The translations under genes were made by a program, and so were the position numbers. Of a stretch of 20,744 nt of DNA, positions 1 through 8,430 are shown piece after piece; within the stretch, counting starts at the first letter, position 1, and every line of letters begins with the position of its first letter. The notes under the pieces were generated by a model. It did not search any database. It was not told where the DNA came from and saw only the letters and a program-made list of their open reading frames with translations. The stretch is from Bacteroidales bacterium. GTDB taxonomy: Bacteria > Bacteroidota > Bacteroidia > Bacteroidales > UBA7960. The stretch is from positions 1-20,744 of the forward strand of contig PWNO01000025.1 in NCBI GenBank assembly GCA_003557765.1, read 5' to 3'.

Positions 1-2369
1 ACCCGCTGGTACCACTGCTCGATCAGGGTACGCAGGTAAAAGGCATCCACGGGCACAAACTCCTTGCGTTGATAATATCCCCGGTAGATGGCGTAGTGTA
101 GGGAGCTCAGCATGGAAGCCACATCTTTCAGTGGACTGTGCTTGATCCTGCGCACGCTGAATGAGCGCTCCAGCTCGCCTTCGAAGTTGATGATCTTAAA
201 ATCCTTACCCGTATAAAGCACCTTGTCCAGCTTGTAGTTGCCGTGAATGCGGATCTTCTTTGCCGCCATTTTCTTTTCTTCTAACCAGTGGCGCACATGG
301 CCAAGGAATCGCGACTCGCTGTCCAGCATCTCCTGCAGCAGTTTCTGATGTTTTTCAGCCACCTGGGGCCTGACTTTGCGGATTGACTGGAAAGACCGTT
401 TGACATAGGTGCGCATCGCCTGGTTCAGGGATTTCTGATAGAGCAGGGAGAAATCCTCCGGAGCAAAGCCTTCGATGTCTTCCAGTGAAGCCAGCGCCTG
501 ATGCATTTCCGCAGTACGGCGCCCCAAAAGGGCGATCATCTCCAGGAAAAATGGGTCGATATGTTCCAGGAGGGCATCCTTGTGCACCTGGCCGGCTTTA
601 TCGTAATCTTCCTTCTCCGCCAGGGTTTTGTCGAAAAAACTTTCGATGGCAGTCTGTGTCAAGCTCCAGGCATTGCCCACGTTCGGGATCAGCTCCATCA
701 GCATCGCAATCGACGTATCCTCCAATCCGGGGTTGCGATAGTCGATGCGTCCAAGATATTGCGGAATATGGGGAAACTTCGCGTGACGCGTCAAGCTCTT
801 CATCACCTCCACGTCGGGGTTCATTCCCTCCTGCGGACTGCGGTATAGCTTCAGGAATAATCGGTCGCCGTATACAATGGCCGCATTGTTTTCACGCGAA
901 GAAACCAGGTGCGGGGTCAGATGAGCATCTTTCTCCAAAGCCTTTTTGAGTAAGCGACCCGATTTGGCCCTCAGTCTGCCATTCATGCCCGGAAGACCAG
1001 CACGCTTTTCGATGAGCGTAAAGAGGCTATCCTGGATGGTCTTGTCGGCCGAGCCGTCATAGATGATGCCCCGCTCCTCTCCAAAGGCCACTGTAGCCAC
1101 CGCCGCATGCGGATGATGAGACTGGATGTCTTCGGCTTTGTTGTTTAATGCCAGTGACACCGGCATCATATAAGTGTCTTTCTTCCCTTCGATCAGATCC
1201 AGTTCGATGATGAACACATAGGGTGCATGATGTTTTTCGGCCATCCGCACCACATCGATGATGTTGATGTCCTTGAGCTTGCGGGTATCTCCACGGAACC
1301 ACTGCACATCTACCAGGTAATTGTAGATCCGCTCCTTGATGACATGCTGCAGGTCGGTATCCATCCGGTCCCATTCACCTTCCTGCAATACCAACGGCTT
1401 CTCCCGGCTGATTTTTTTCCTGGAATATATATCCTGCCCTGCCTTATGCAACTCAAACCAGAAATAGTTCTTAAACTGCATGGAGAAAGGCCAGGGTTGT
1501 TCGCTGATTACGGGAAAGGAATTGCGGCTGAAAGCCTCCACAGGCGTGGCCCCGGCATAATCGGAAAGGTCCAGCTCAACATGTTGCGAGTAGCGCGACA
1601 GGTTGACTACTACCAGGATGTCCTCATCTTCATGGGACCGGATATACGCCAGTATCCTGGGATTATTGGTATTGACAAACTTCAGGCTGCCACGTCCAAA
1701 AGCTTTATATTGACGACGCTTGGCAATAACACGACGATGCCACCAAAGGAATGAGGAGGGGTTCTTCTCCTGGTTCTCCACGTTGACTGAAGTATAATGA
1801 TAGTCCGGGTTGATCACCAGCGGTAAGAAGAGGCGCTGAGGATCAGTCTTGGAGAAGCCAGCGTTTTTGTCAGGCGACCATTGCATGGGGGTCCGCACGC
1901 CATCCCGGTCACCCAGGTAGTAGTTGTCTCCCATCCCGATCTCATCACCGTAATAGATGATGGGGGTGCCAGGCAGTGAAAGCAGCAACATGTTCAGCAG
2001 TTCAATGCTCCGCGCATCTCCGCCCAAAAGGGGAAACAGGCGGCGACGGATGCCGACGTTCACTCGTTTCCGGGGCTCCTTCGCAAAAGCCCGGTACATA
2101 TAGTCCCGCTCCTCGTCTGAAACCATCTCCAGGGTAAGCTCATCGTGGTTACGCAGAAAAATTGCCCACTGGCAGTTGTCCGGGATCTCGGGTGTTTGCT
2201 CCAGGATATCCACCACAGGGAAGCGGTCTTCCATCCGTAAAGCCATGTAAAGGCGAGGCATCACCGGAAAATGGAAGGCCATGTGACACTCATCACCATC
2301 TCCAAAGTAGGCAATGGCGTCATTGGGCCATTGGTTGGCTTCTGCAAGCAGTAAGCGGTCTCCATGGCG
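1..2369 (-). pseudogene. treS: Trehalose synthase C-terminal part fused to a maltokinase-like domain, downstream of a nonsense codon; runs off the window
   Basis: The frame of the N-terminal fragment stays open from the stop codon to the window edge, about 789 codons, by my triplet reading. It begins with LLLAEANQWP (catalytic acid Glu247, counted from ATG 3080). FLRNHDELTLE (Asp313) and the GTPIIYYGDEIGMGD segment follow, then the amylase C-terminal beta domain. From about codon 560 it resembles maltokinase, which phosphorylates maltose to maltose-1-phosphate for the GlgE glucan pathway. Its nucleotide-site residues are present (LKLYRS, then a Glu in DVEVM). The catalytic loop is unusual: it reads HGNYKLDKVL and IINFEGE where active kinases have HGD and IDFEGE. 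These Asn residues are codons 948 and 965. TreS-Mak fusions are usually near 1,100 residues, so roughly 70 lie outside the window. The first in-frame ATG after the stop is at 2282, too late to restore the GH13 active site. Confidence 0.85.
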
Positions 2370-3080
2370 TTAATCCACGTATTTGCGCAGCTTTTTAAGG
2401 AAGACGTGTGTTTCCGGAAGATTTTCACAGTTGGTGCCCTCCGCCTGGTAAAGGTAGGGAACGGCATCCAGGCGAAAGCCATCTACCCCGATTTTGAACC
2501 AAAAGTCGAGTACCTTAAATATTTCCTGTTGCACGCGCGGATTTTCATAGTTCAGATCGGGCTGATGCGAATAAAAACGATGCCAGTAATAAGCTCCGGC
2601 AATGTGGTCATAGGTCCAGTTGGAGACTTCAAAATCCTGGAAGATGATGCGGGCATCACGGTATTTATCGGGCGTGTCGCTCCAGACATAGTAATCTCGG
2701 TAGGTGCTTCCAGGCTTGGCCCGCCGGGCACGCTGAAACCACTTGTGCTCCATCGAGGTGTGGTTGAGCACCAGCTCCGTGATGATGCGCAGATCGCGGC
2801 TATGTGCTTCACGGACAAAACGTCTGAAGTCGGCCAGGGTGCCGTATTCCGGGTTAATGTCAGTAAAGTCAGCAATGTCATAACCCCCGTCCTTAAGCGG
2901 CGAAGGATAAAAGGGCAAGAGCCATATGGTATTCACACCCAGGCTTTTAATGTAATCGAGCTTCTTGATCAGCCCCTTAAAGTCACCAATGCCATCGCCA
3001 TCGCTGTCATAAAAAGACCGCACGTGCAACTGGTAGATAATGGCGTCTTTGTACCATAGGGGATCATGTAGTACATTCAT
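2370..3080 (-). CDS. treS: Trehalose synthase (maltose alpha-D-glucosyltransferase), N-terminal fragment ended by in-frame TAA
   Basis: This fragment is the first 236 residues of a GH13 enzyme that interconverts maltose and trehalose in the cytoplasm. It has the usual TreS opening ([19 protein letters not shown]), the DGDGIGDF segment, the LVLNHTS motif, and the nucleophile motif [10 protein letters not shown] with Asp205. The ATG at 3080 is preferred over an in-frame TTG at 3089, because [12 protein letters not shown] matches the family N-terminus. Translation reaches KKLRKYVD and then hits TAA at 2370-2372. The same frame continues directly into RHGDRLLLAEANQWP, so no base is lost or gained and a single codon, probably Glu GAA, has become TAA. 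The fragment alone lacks the catalytic acid and the third catalytic Asp, so it should be inactive. It is divergent from the HMG-CoA reductase gene. The family call is secure. Whether the stop is real or a sequencing error cannot be told from here. Confidence 0.9.
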   Translation of the reverse strand: MNVLHDPLWYKDAIIYQLHVRSFYDSDGDGIGDFKGLIKKLDYIKSLGVNTIWLLPFYPSPLKDGGYDIADFTDINPEYGTLADFRRFVREAHSRDLRIITELVLNHTSMEHKWFQRARRAKPGSTYRDYYVWSDTPDKYRDARIIFQDFEVSNWTYDHIAGAYYWHRFYSHQPDLNYENPRVQQEIFKVLDFWFKIGVDGFRLDAVPYLYQAEGTNCENLPETHVFLKKLRKYVD

Positions 3081-3127
3081 AAGGGTCAAGCAGGTTTCGG
3101 AAACAGTGGGATCTTAAAGTAATTTCA

Positions 3128-3135
3128 CAAAGGTA
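3128..3135 (-). promoter_or_regulatory. Candidate -7 box (TACCTTTG) for treS
   Basis: The minus strand reads TACCTTTG here, an exact match to the Bacteroidota -7 consensus TAnnTTTG. It lies about 48 bases upstream of the treS ATG, giving a short leader. A TTTA occurs about 16 bases further upstream instead of a clean -33 TTTG, so only half of the promoter is well supported. Confidence 0.4.
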
Positions 3136-3224
3136 AAAATTATGCAGATAGTAAAGGCATCCTACACTATTTCTAAACTTTTGTTTAATTTTACACTTTT
3201 ATGTGCAAGACTGCAACAAATATG

Positions 3225-3232
3225 TATTTTTG
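3225..3232 (+). promoter_or_regulatory. Candidate -7 box (TATTTTTG) for HMG-CoA reductase
   Basis: TATTTTTG matches the Bacteroidota TAnnTTTG consensus and lies 65 bases before the HMG-CoA reductase ATG. I see no good TTTG at the expected -33 distance. The surrounding sequence is AT-rich, so a chance match is possible. Confidence 0.3.
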
Positions 3233-3297
3233 CATGTTCAATAATTGGGAATATGAGAAAGGCACCTTATTTTTTGTTTGCCTGAAAAATACATATC

Positions 3298-4509
3298 ATG
3301 GGAAAAGGAGTTAAAATCGGTCAAAAAAGTATCGAAACTGCAAGGATGAAGTTACCAAAAGACAGAGATAACGATTATTCACGTGATGTGATGAAGCAGC
3401 GTGCGGAACACTTGTCAGGGCTGAGCGATTATCCGATTGAACATCTGACTTCGGGATCCGTTGATCCGGAGCTCACCAGGGGCAACATTGAAAGCATCAT
3501 TGGCTTTGCCCAGGTGCCTGTGGGTGTCATTGGGCCCTTGCGCATCAACGGCGAGCACGCCAGCGGTGATTTTTACGTGCCGCTGGGCACGACGGAAGGC
3601 GCGCTTATCGCCTCTTATAACCGTGGAGCCCGCGCAATCAGCCTTTCAGGAGGTGTCAACGTGGTAGTGACAGAAGATGGCATCCAGCGTGCGCCCTATT
3701 TTGTATTGGAGAATGTATTTAAAGCGAAAGAGTTTGCGCAATGGGTTGCCCAAAACTTCAGTGCCCTGCAAGAAGTGGCGTCCACTACAACCCGCCATGG
3801 CAAACTGGAGAGTCACCAAAGCTTTTTGCATGGCAGAACGGTTTACCTGCGCTTGCACTTTTCTACCGGAGATGCCATGGGTATGAATATGATCACCAAA
3901 GCATCTCATGAAATATGCCACTATATCATCGCCAATTTTCCTGTTGAACAATATGCCATTGAGAGCAACATGGCAGTGGATAAAAAACCTGCTTATATCA
4001 ATTCGGTCACAGGGCGCGGAAAAACGGTCACAGCCGAGATTTTCATGAAAAAGGCCGTCATCAGCAGGTTTCTCCGAACGACCGCCAAAGGAATAGATGA
4101 TGCTTACCGCCGCCAGGTAGCTGGTGGGCAGATGGCTGGCATAGTGGGCTCAAATGGACATATCGCCAACGGCATAGCCGCGCTCTTCCTGGCTTGTGGC
4201 CAGGACCTTGCCAACGTAAGTGAATCCTGCATGGGGTATATCTATACCGAGGCTATGGGTGAAGACCTCTACGTCTCCCTGAAGCTCCCATCACTCATCA
4301 TCGGCACAATAGGCGGTGGTGTTTCCCTTCCCACCCAGCGCGAATGCCTGGAGATCATCGGTTGCTATGGCACAGGAAAGGCAAAGAAATTTGCAGAGGT
4401 AGCTGCCGCCACACTTATGGCCGGTGAAATATCCCTTGCAGCCTCGGTTGTTGCCGGAGATTTCGTCACCGCACACGAAAAGTATGGCAGAAATAAGCCT
4501 GGAAAATAG
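3298..4509 (+). CDS. mvaA: Hydroxymethylglutaryl-CoA reductase, class I type
   Basis: This 403-residue cytoplasmic enzyme should reduce HMG-CoA to mevalonate with NADPH, the committed step of the mevalonate route to isoprenoids. The dimer motif appears as ESIIG at 65-69. The catalytic Glu is Glu100 in GTTEGALIAS, and the NADPH-site motif is TGDAMGMNM at 190-198. The catalytic Lys is in DKKPAYIN near 229, Asp303 is in ACGQD, and the C-terminal His393 is in TAHEKYGRN. GTIGGGVSLPTQ at 336-347 is also typical. DAMGMNM and the GTIGGG segment point to class I rather than the class II Pseudomonas type. It lacks the eukaryotic membrane domain, as expected in bacteria. It stands alone: no other mevalonate gene is in view. 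The ATG start follows a 217-base spacer shared with treS. It converges on the M14 peptidase gene. Confidence 0.95.
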   Translation: MGKGVKIGQKSIETARMKLPKDRDNDYSRDVMKQRAEHLSGLSDYPIEHLTSGSVDPELTRGNIESIIGFAQVPVGVIGPLRINGEHASGDFYVPLGTTEGALIASYNRGARAISLSGGVNVVVTEDGIQRAPYFVLENVFKAKEFAQWVAQNFSALQEVASTTTRHGKLESHQSFLHGRTVYLRLHFSTGDAMGMNMITKASHEICHYIIANFPVEQYAIESNMAVDKKPAYINSVTGRGKTVTAEIFMKKAVISRFLRTTAKGIDDAYRRQVAGGQMAGIVGSNGHIANGIAALFLACGQDLANVSESCMGYIYTEAMGEDLYVSLKLPSLIIGTIGGGVSLPTQRECLEIIGCYGTGKAKKFAEVAAATLMAGEISLAASVVAGDFVTAHEKYGRNKPGK

Positions 4510-4578
4510 CAGATACAGGGCTGACCTGTCCGTAGTCTGAACTTGCCTGAGGTGCTTATTTTATCCGCAAGCTTTCAG

Positions 4579-4626
4579 CCAATAACCCCCATAACTCAAT
4601 AGCCAATTAACCCAGCAAGCCAGCCA
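4579..4626. repeat. Degenerate octamer tandem array in convergent spacer
   Basis: Within the 172-base spacer between the convergent HMG-CoA reductase and M14 genes, about six consecutive 8-bp units can be lined up in register around a CCCAATAA-like consensus, for example CCAATAAC, CTCAATAG and CCAATTAA. Similarity between neighbours is moderate and fades to the right. I see no strong hairpin or T-run in the rest of the spacer. Confidence 0.4.
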
Positions 4627-4681
4627 ACTTGCCGACGGCATAATTAAACAGCACAGCACCAAAACTACACCACAGAAACCC

Positions 4682-7255
4682 TTATCTTATCATTCCTCCG
4701 AAGAAAAGGCTGTTCATAAACATCTTACCGGTACCGAACCAATAACCACGAAAGTTGGGATTATGCAGCATGGAAATAACATTTCCCCTGCCCGTGCTGT
4801 GGACTACAACCCCTGCTGTTTTATCCAAATGATTTTTATAGCCTTCCCAGGCATACCCGCTGAGTAAGGCATTTTCCGTGAAGATCATGGGGTTAGTGAA
4901 AGGGTTATCAGTGGGTTCGGCTGCCAGGGTTCCCGACACGTGGATGGGAAGGTGCCCGTTGCGGTAGCCATAAAAGAGTGGATGTGTAGTATCTATCCTT
5001 GTATTGAAGATGCTTCCGGAGATCCTGCGGGCACCCCAAACATCGCGCATGCTGCTGTAAGGCAGCATCTCGGGATCGTCAACCTCGGGGGTCTCCACCC
5101 ACGTCATTTCAATCAGCTCTTGCCGTTTAAGCCAGCGGTTAGCCGAGCCAAAGGCGACCACGGTGCCGCCATTTCTGATCCAATCGGACAAGGCTTTCAC
5201 ACCTCGGTCACCCAGGTTGTTGTAACTGCCGGATACCATCACCATGACATTATAGCGGCTCAGGTCTACACCAGTGATGCGATCAAGTTCTACCTTGGTG
5301 ACCGGCATGCTGAACCGCTGATCCAAGAGGTGCCATACCTCTCCGGCCTCCCGGCTGTTGGTACCGCTACCTATAGGCATGATTACCCTGGGCTTTTCAA
5401 GGTTTCTGAAACTTGGACTTCCCAGATGGATGCCCGTTGCCACCAGGCTGGTTTCGGCTGCGAAGATATCAATGCCGGCATATTCTGCAGCATGCCGGAC
5501 CAGTTCCTTTACTTCGTCTGCCGGCATTTCCTGGTTCTGGATGGGGACGATTACCGCCCCATAATGAAATGTGCGCTTTTCGCCTCCTGCTTCCATATGA
5601 AAGGGGCTTGTGGCGACCCTGGTGCGAAGTCCCTTTCGCTGGAGGGTATAAAGCGCCTTAGGGGCATAGAATTCATTCCAATCGAAGACGTAGGCCATAC
5701 CAGCCGTTTCACCATGCAAGGTGCCGGATGGCTTTACCGGATGTGTGACCAGGTCACCCAGCAAGTCACGCAGCAGCCTGGTAGAACCAACCGTAGTATA
5801 TGGAATATTGAAGGCCAGAGGTATCGTCCACGTTGACACGTCATAAAAGAGGCTGTCTTCAAAAGTGAGTACTGTTTCAAACACGGACTGTATCAGCCTG
5901 TACTGTGGTTGCTCCAGTGGAACCAGCCAGGCTTTACCAGGCTCATAGCGTTGCCCGTTAAGCTCTACAGGCTCAGCTAGTTCATATACCTTAATCTCAT
6001 GATGGGCCAGGATGTCCAGTTTATGATAATTCCTTCCTCTGTCGTATGGGTCACCGAAGATGTATGCAGAAAAATCCTCCTTTTCAGCTTCTTCAAGGGC
6101 TGAAGTGTAAAACCATCTCAGGTGATCCAGCAGGGTAGTGCGCATGTTCAGGCCAGCCTCGATGGTGGAAAATGAAACCACCACCTGGTTGCGAATGGTC
6201 TGGGCAAAATCCAGGATGCCATGCTCGGTCTCCCTGCGGTGCCCGCGACTGGAAGCTTGCTCAAAGAGGATGCCAATACTCCCTTGCACATCCGGGTAGG
6301 AAGAGCCTTTTCCATAATAAAAGTCATCAAAGCCCTGCTGCATGTAATAGGGTTGCCCAATGGCATCAAAGGCAGCAGCATGAAACTTTGCCACCTCCAG
6401 TGTCAGATCATCCGTACGTTGCGGAGTGCGGTGGTTTACCCGTGCCGGCTCGCCGGGTTGAAAGAAGAAGGTGTTGTTGGATCCAAACTCATGGTGGTCG
6501 GTATTGATATTGGGTTTCCACTGGTGATAGGCTTTCACCCTGCCGCGACTTTCGGGGTGCACCACAGGCAGCCAGTCGCGATTCAGGTCAAACCAGTAAT
6601 GGTTGGTTCGTGAGCCGGGCCAGACGTCCCTAAACTCACGGTTGTTCGGATCCGGATTCAGGGTCTTGCTGCGGTGCCGGTTTACCCAGCTGGCAAAACG
6701 GTCCTGGCCATCTGGGTTCAACGAGGGGTCGATGATGATCACCATGTTATCCAGCACCTCTTCAATAAACTCGTCCTGACCCGCAACCAGGTGATAGGCG
6801 ACAAGTGGTGCGGCATTGTGCGCCGAAGGCTCATTGCCATGCACACCATAACCCAGCAGCACCACCAAGGGCATCTCACTAATGTCCAAATCACCAGAGA
6901 CTGACGGGTCAGTAAGCTGTAAATGACGTTCACGGATTTCCTCCAGGCGTTGCTGGTTTTCTTCCGAGGTGATCACCAGGTGCTGTAATGGCCTGTGCTC
7001 ATGTGAACGGCCATACTCATAAATACTTGCCCTGGGTGAGCTTTCCGCAAGCAATTCCATATATTGGGCGAGCAAAGCGTGATGCAGATGCCATTCGCCA
7101 ATCTGAAAACCCAGGAATTCTTCTGGTGAAGGCACCTCATCCGCATAGGGGATGTCTTCCAAGAAGTAATTAAGTGGTTTGGCATTACCAGCAGCCAGGG
7201 CATTCATCCCGGCAAGACAAAAAAACAGACAGGAGAAAATAAGCAGTTTACGCAT
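4682..7255 (-). CDS. Secreted M14-family zinc carboxypeptidase with C-terminal glutamine-amidotransferase-like region
   Basis: This 857-residue metallopeptidase carries a Sec signal peptide (MRKLLIFSCLFFCLAG, cleavage probably near ALAAG at 19-23), so it should act outside the cytoplasmic membrane on peptides. The zinc site is visible as HGNE (His139, Glu142) and DHHEFGS (likely His255). DLNRDW at 223-228 supplies substrate-binding Asn and Arg, and NPDG is at 180-183. The catalytic Glu is probably Glu332 in GILFEQAS. The last 400 residues are not peptidase; the stretch near VMVMVSGSYNNLGDRGVKAL resembles a class I amidotransferase-like fold seen in large Bacteroidota M14 proteins. I chose the ATG at 7255; an upstream in-frame TTG at 7309 would put 18 residues before the signal peptide. 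The next upstream gene is a TPR lipoprotein 191 bases away. Exact substrate is unknown. Confidence 0.9.
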   Translation of the reverse strand: MRKLLIFSCLFFCLAGMNALAAGNAKPLNYFLEDIPYADEVPSPEEFLGFQIGEWHLHHALLAQYMELLAESSPRASIYEYGRSHEHRPLQHLVITSEENQQRLEEIRERHLQLTDPSVSGDLDISEMPLVVLLGYGVHGNEPSAHNAAPLVAYHLVAGQDEFIEEVLDNMVIIIDPSLNPDGQDRFASWVNRHRSKTLNPDPNNREFRDVWPGSRTNHYWFDLNRDWLPVVHPESRGRVKAYHQWKPNINTDHHEFGSNNTFFFQPGEPARVNHRTPQRTDDLTLEVAKFHAAAFDAIGQPYYMQQGFDDFYYGKGSSYPDVQGSIGILFEQASSRGHRRETEHGILDFAQTIRNQVVVSFSTIEAGLNMRTTLLDHLRWFYTSALEEAEKEDFSAYIFGDPYDRGRNYHKLDILAHHEIKVYELAEPVELNGQRYEPGKAWLVPLEQPQYRLIQSVFETVLTFEDSLFYDVSTWTIPLAFNIPYTTVGSTRLLRDLLGDLVTHPVKPSGTLHGETAGMAYVFDWNEFYAPKALYTLQRKGLRTRVATSPFHMEAGGEKRTFHYGAVIVPIQNQEMPADEVKELVRHAAEYAGIDIFAAETSLVATGIHLGSPSFRNLEKPRVIMPIGSGTNSREAGEVWHLLDQRFSMPVTKVELDRITGVDLSRYNVMVMVSGSYNNLGDRGVKALSDWIRNGGTVVAFGSANRWLKRQELIEMTWVETPEVDDPEMLPYSSMRDVWGARRISGSIFNTRIDTTHPLFYGYRNGHLPIHVSGTLAAEPTDNPFTNPMIFTENALLSGYAWEGYKNHLDKTAGVVVHSTGRGNVISMLHNPNFRGYWFGTGKMFMNSLFFGGMIR

Positions 7256-7446
7256 AGTGAAAAGTTTTAAGCCGTATGACTCCAAGCCATAGGATGCACG
7301 ATAGAACAAAAGTTCATGTTAACACAGTTTGTTCAGCGACAGTCTGACGACCACCAGCAGGCTGTAATAAATGAACATATGGCGTCCTTGTAACAGTCCG
7401 GGAATGCTTCTGAATCATGCAGTTTATTTATGAAAGATATTAGTTA
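7256..7446. other. Spacer without recognised features
   Basis: The 191 bases between the TPR lipoprotein stop and the M14 start show no tRNA, strong hairpin, repeat array or good promoter consensus. The two genes are probably transcribed separately, or the spacer holds a promoter I cannot recognise. Confidence 0.5.
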
Positions 7447-8331
7447 TTATTGAGCCCTTTTCTGATAGTAGCGGGCTTTTTCTTCATCCTGAAAACGCGC
7501 ATAGATATTTGCGAGGTAGCTGGCATACTCACTGCTGGGTTTTTGCCCATAGAGTCGCTTGAAATAATCAAGGGCAATACGCAGATCGGTATTGACGATC
7601 TCCAGGGCATCCAGCAATTGCGCATACTGGCGATGTGTACGATTATCCTCATAAGCCTGCATCTCCCTGTTGTATAAGGCCTCAGCCTGACGAAAATGTT
7701 TCTTTGCAAGCCAGTCGAGGGCTTCCTTGTTGTCTTTGTTTATTTTCAACAATTCCTCAGCAGTCTCTGTAGCCTTCTGGTCCATGTTCAGGGATTGCAA
7801 TACCTGCAAATACACTGTCATCATCCCTTCGTCTTCCGGCGGCTCTCCTTCAAGTTGTTTCCATAATGCAAGCGCCTGTTCATAATTTCTGCTCTCCCAG
7901 AGGGTTTCAAACAAGCGGTACTGCATTGCCTGGTAGGCTTCTGTGCCGGGGTAGTTATCCACATAATGTTCGAGCATAGTGATCTCCCGCGACAGGTTGT
8001 CAATCTCCCGGTATGCTTTGGCAAGCGTTTCGTACGTTTCGGCATTGGCAGCCCTTGTATGACGCGCCTGCTCGAGGTAATCGATACTTTTGATTTTATC
8101 ATCCAACGCATAGGCAAGCAAGCCAGCTTGCTGGTAAACTTTACCGGGCGCACGCTCACCGTCCTCCTCATAGGCCGCAATAAGGGCATCATAATGTGTC
8201 AAAGCCTGGACCTTGTCGCCAGCTTCCAGGGCGGTCTTCGCATCGGAAGCGAGTTCATCATAAGGTTTCAGTAAAGCACATGCAGAAAAGAAGAGCAGGG
8301 AAAGCGCGGTAATGATGTGTATTATTCTCAT
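7447..8331 (-). CDS. Tetratricopeptide-repeat lipoprotein of unknown function
   Basis: A 294-residue protein starts at ATG 8331 with a lipoprotein signal (MRIIHIITALSLLFFSAC), and Cys18 is the likely lipidated residue. The mature part is almost entirely helical, with alternating residues typical of TPR hairpins. These include segments around AKTALEAGDKVQALTHYDAL, AETYETLAKAYREIDN and YEQALALWKQLEGEPP. The last third, from about residue 195, is rich in charged helices (EALDWLAKKHFRQAEALYNREM). Such proteins act as scaffolds in the periplasm or at the outer membrane. No partner is indicated here: aspA lies 99 bases upstream on the same strand, and the M14 gene lies downstream. An in-frame TTG at 8358 was rejected because it would displace the signal peptide. 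The fold call is good, but the specific role is unknown. Confidence 0.85.
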   Translation of the reverse strand: MRIIHIITALSLLFFSACALLKPYDELASDAKTALEAGDKVQALTHYDALIAAYEEDGERAPGKVYQQAGLLAYALDDKIKSIDYLEQARHTRAANAETYETLAKAYREIDNLSREITMLEHYVDNYPGTEAYQAMQYRLFETLWESRNYEQALALWKQLEGEPPEDEGMMTVYLQVLQSLNMDQKATETAEELLKINKDNKEALDWLAKKHFRQAEALYNREMQAYEDNRTHRQYAQLLDALEIVNTDLRIALDYFKRLYGQKPSSEYASYLANIYARFQDEEKARYYQKRAQ

Positions 8332-8356
8332 GCGGACAAAAATACAGAGAATTTTC

Positions 8357-8383
8357 AAAGCGCTGAAGCAGAGCCGGCGCTTT
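8357..8383 (-). terminator. Hairpin after aspA, possible weak terminator
   Basis: AAAGCGC (8357-8363) and GCGCTTT (8377-8383) form a perfect 7-bp stem with a 13-base loop, between the aspA stop and the TPR lipoprotein start. Read on the minus strand, the following bases are only moderately T-rich (TTTGAAAATT), so termination may be partial. Confidence 0.4.
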
Positions 8384-8430
8384 TAGATAAACAATGGGCA
8401 TTGTTCGACCATTCAGGTAAAAAGGCCAGC

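Noticed and set aside
2364..3059. 231-codon plus-strand open frame opposite treS
   Set aside because: It lies wholly antisense to a clearly recognisable GH13 coding region and has no family features.
3253..3285. Ten-codon open frame (MRKAPYFLFA) just before the HMG-CoA reductase gene, as a leader peptide
   Set aside because: Too short to distinguish from chance in AT-rich sequence, with no codon run or attenuator hairpin.
4940..5836. 298-codon plus-strand open frame inside the M14 peptidase gene
   Set aside because: Antisense to a well-supported gene; composition follows the opposite strand and no domain is recognisable.
7310..7446. Possible tRNA or small RNA gene in the spacer
   Set aside because: No cloverleaf, anticodon arm or strong terminator could be recognised by eye.
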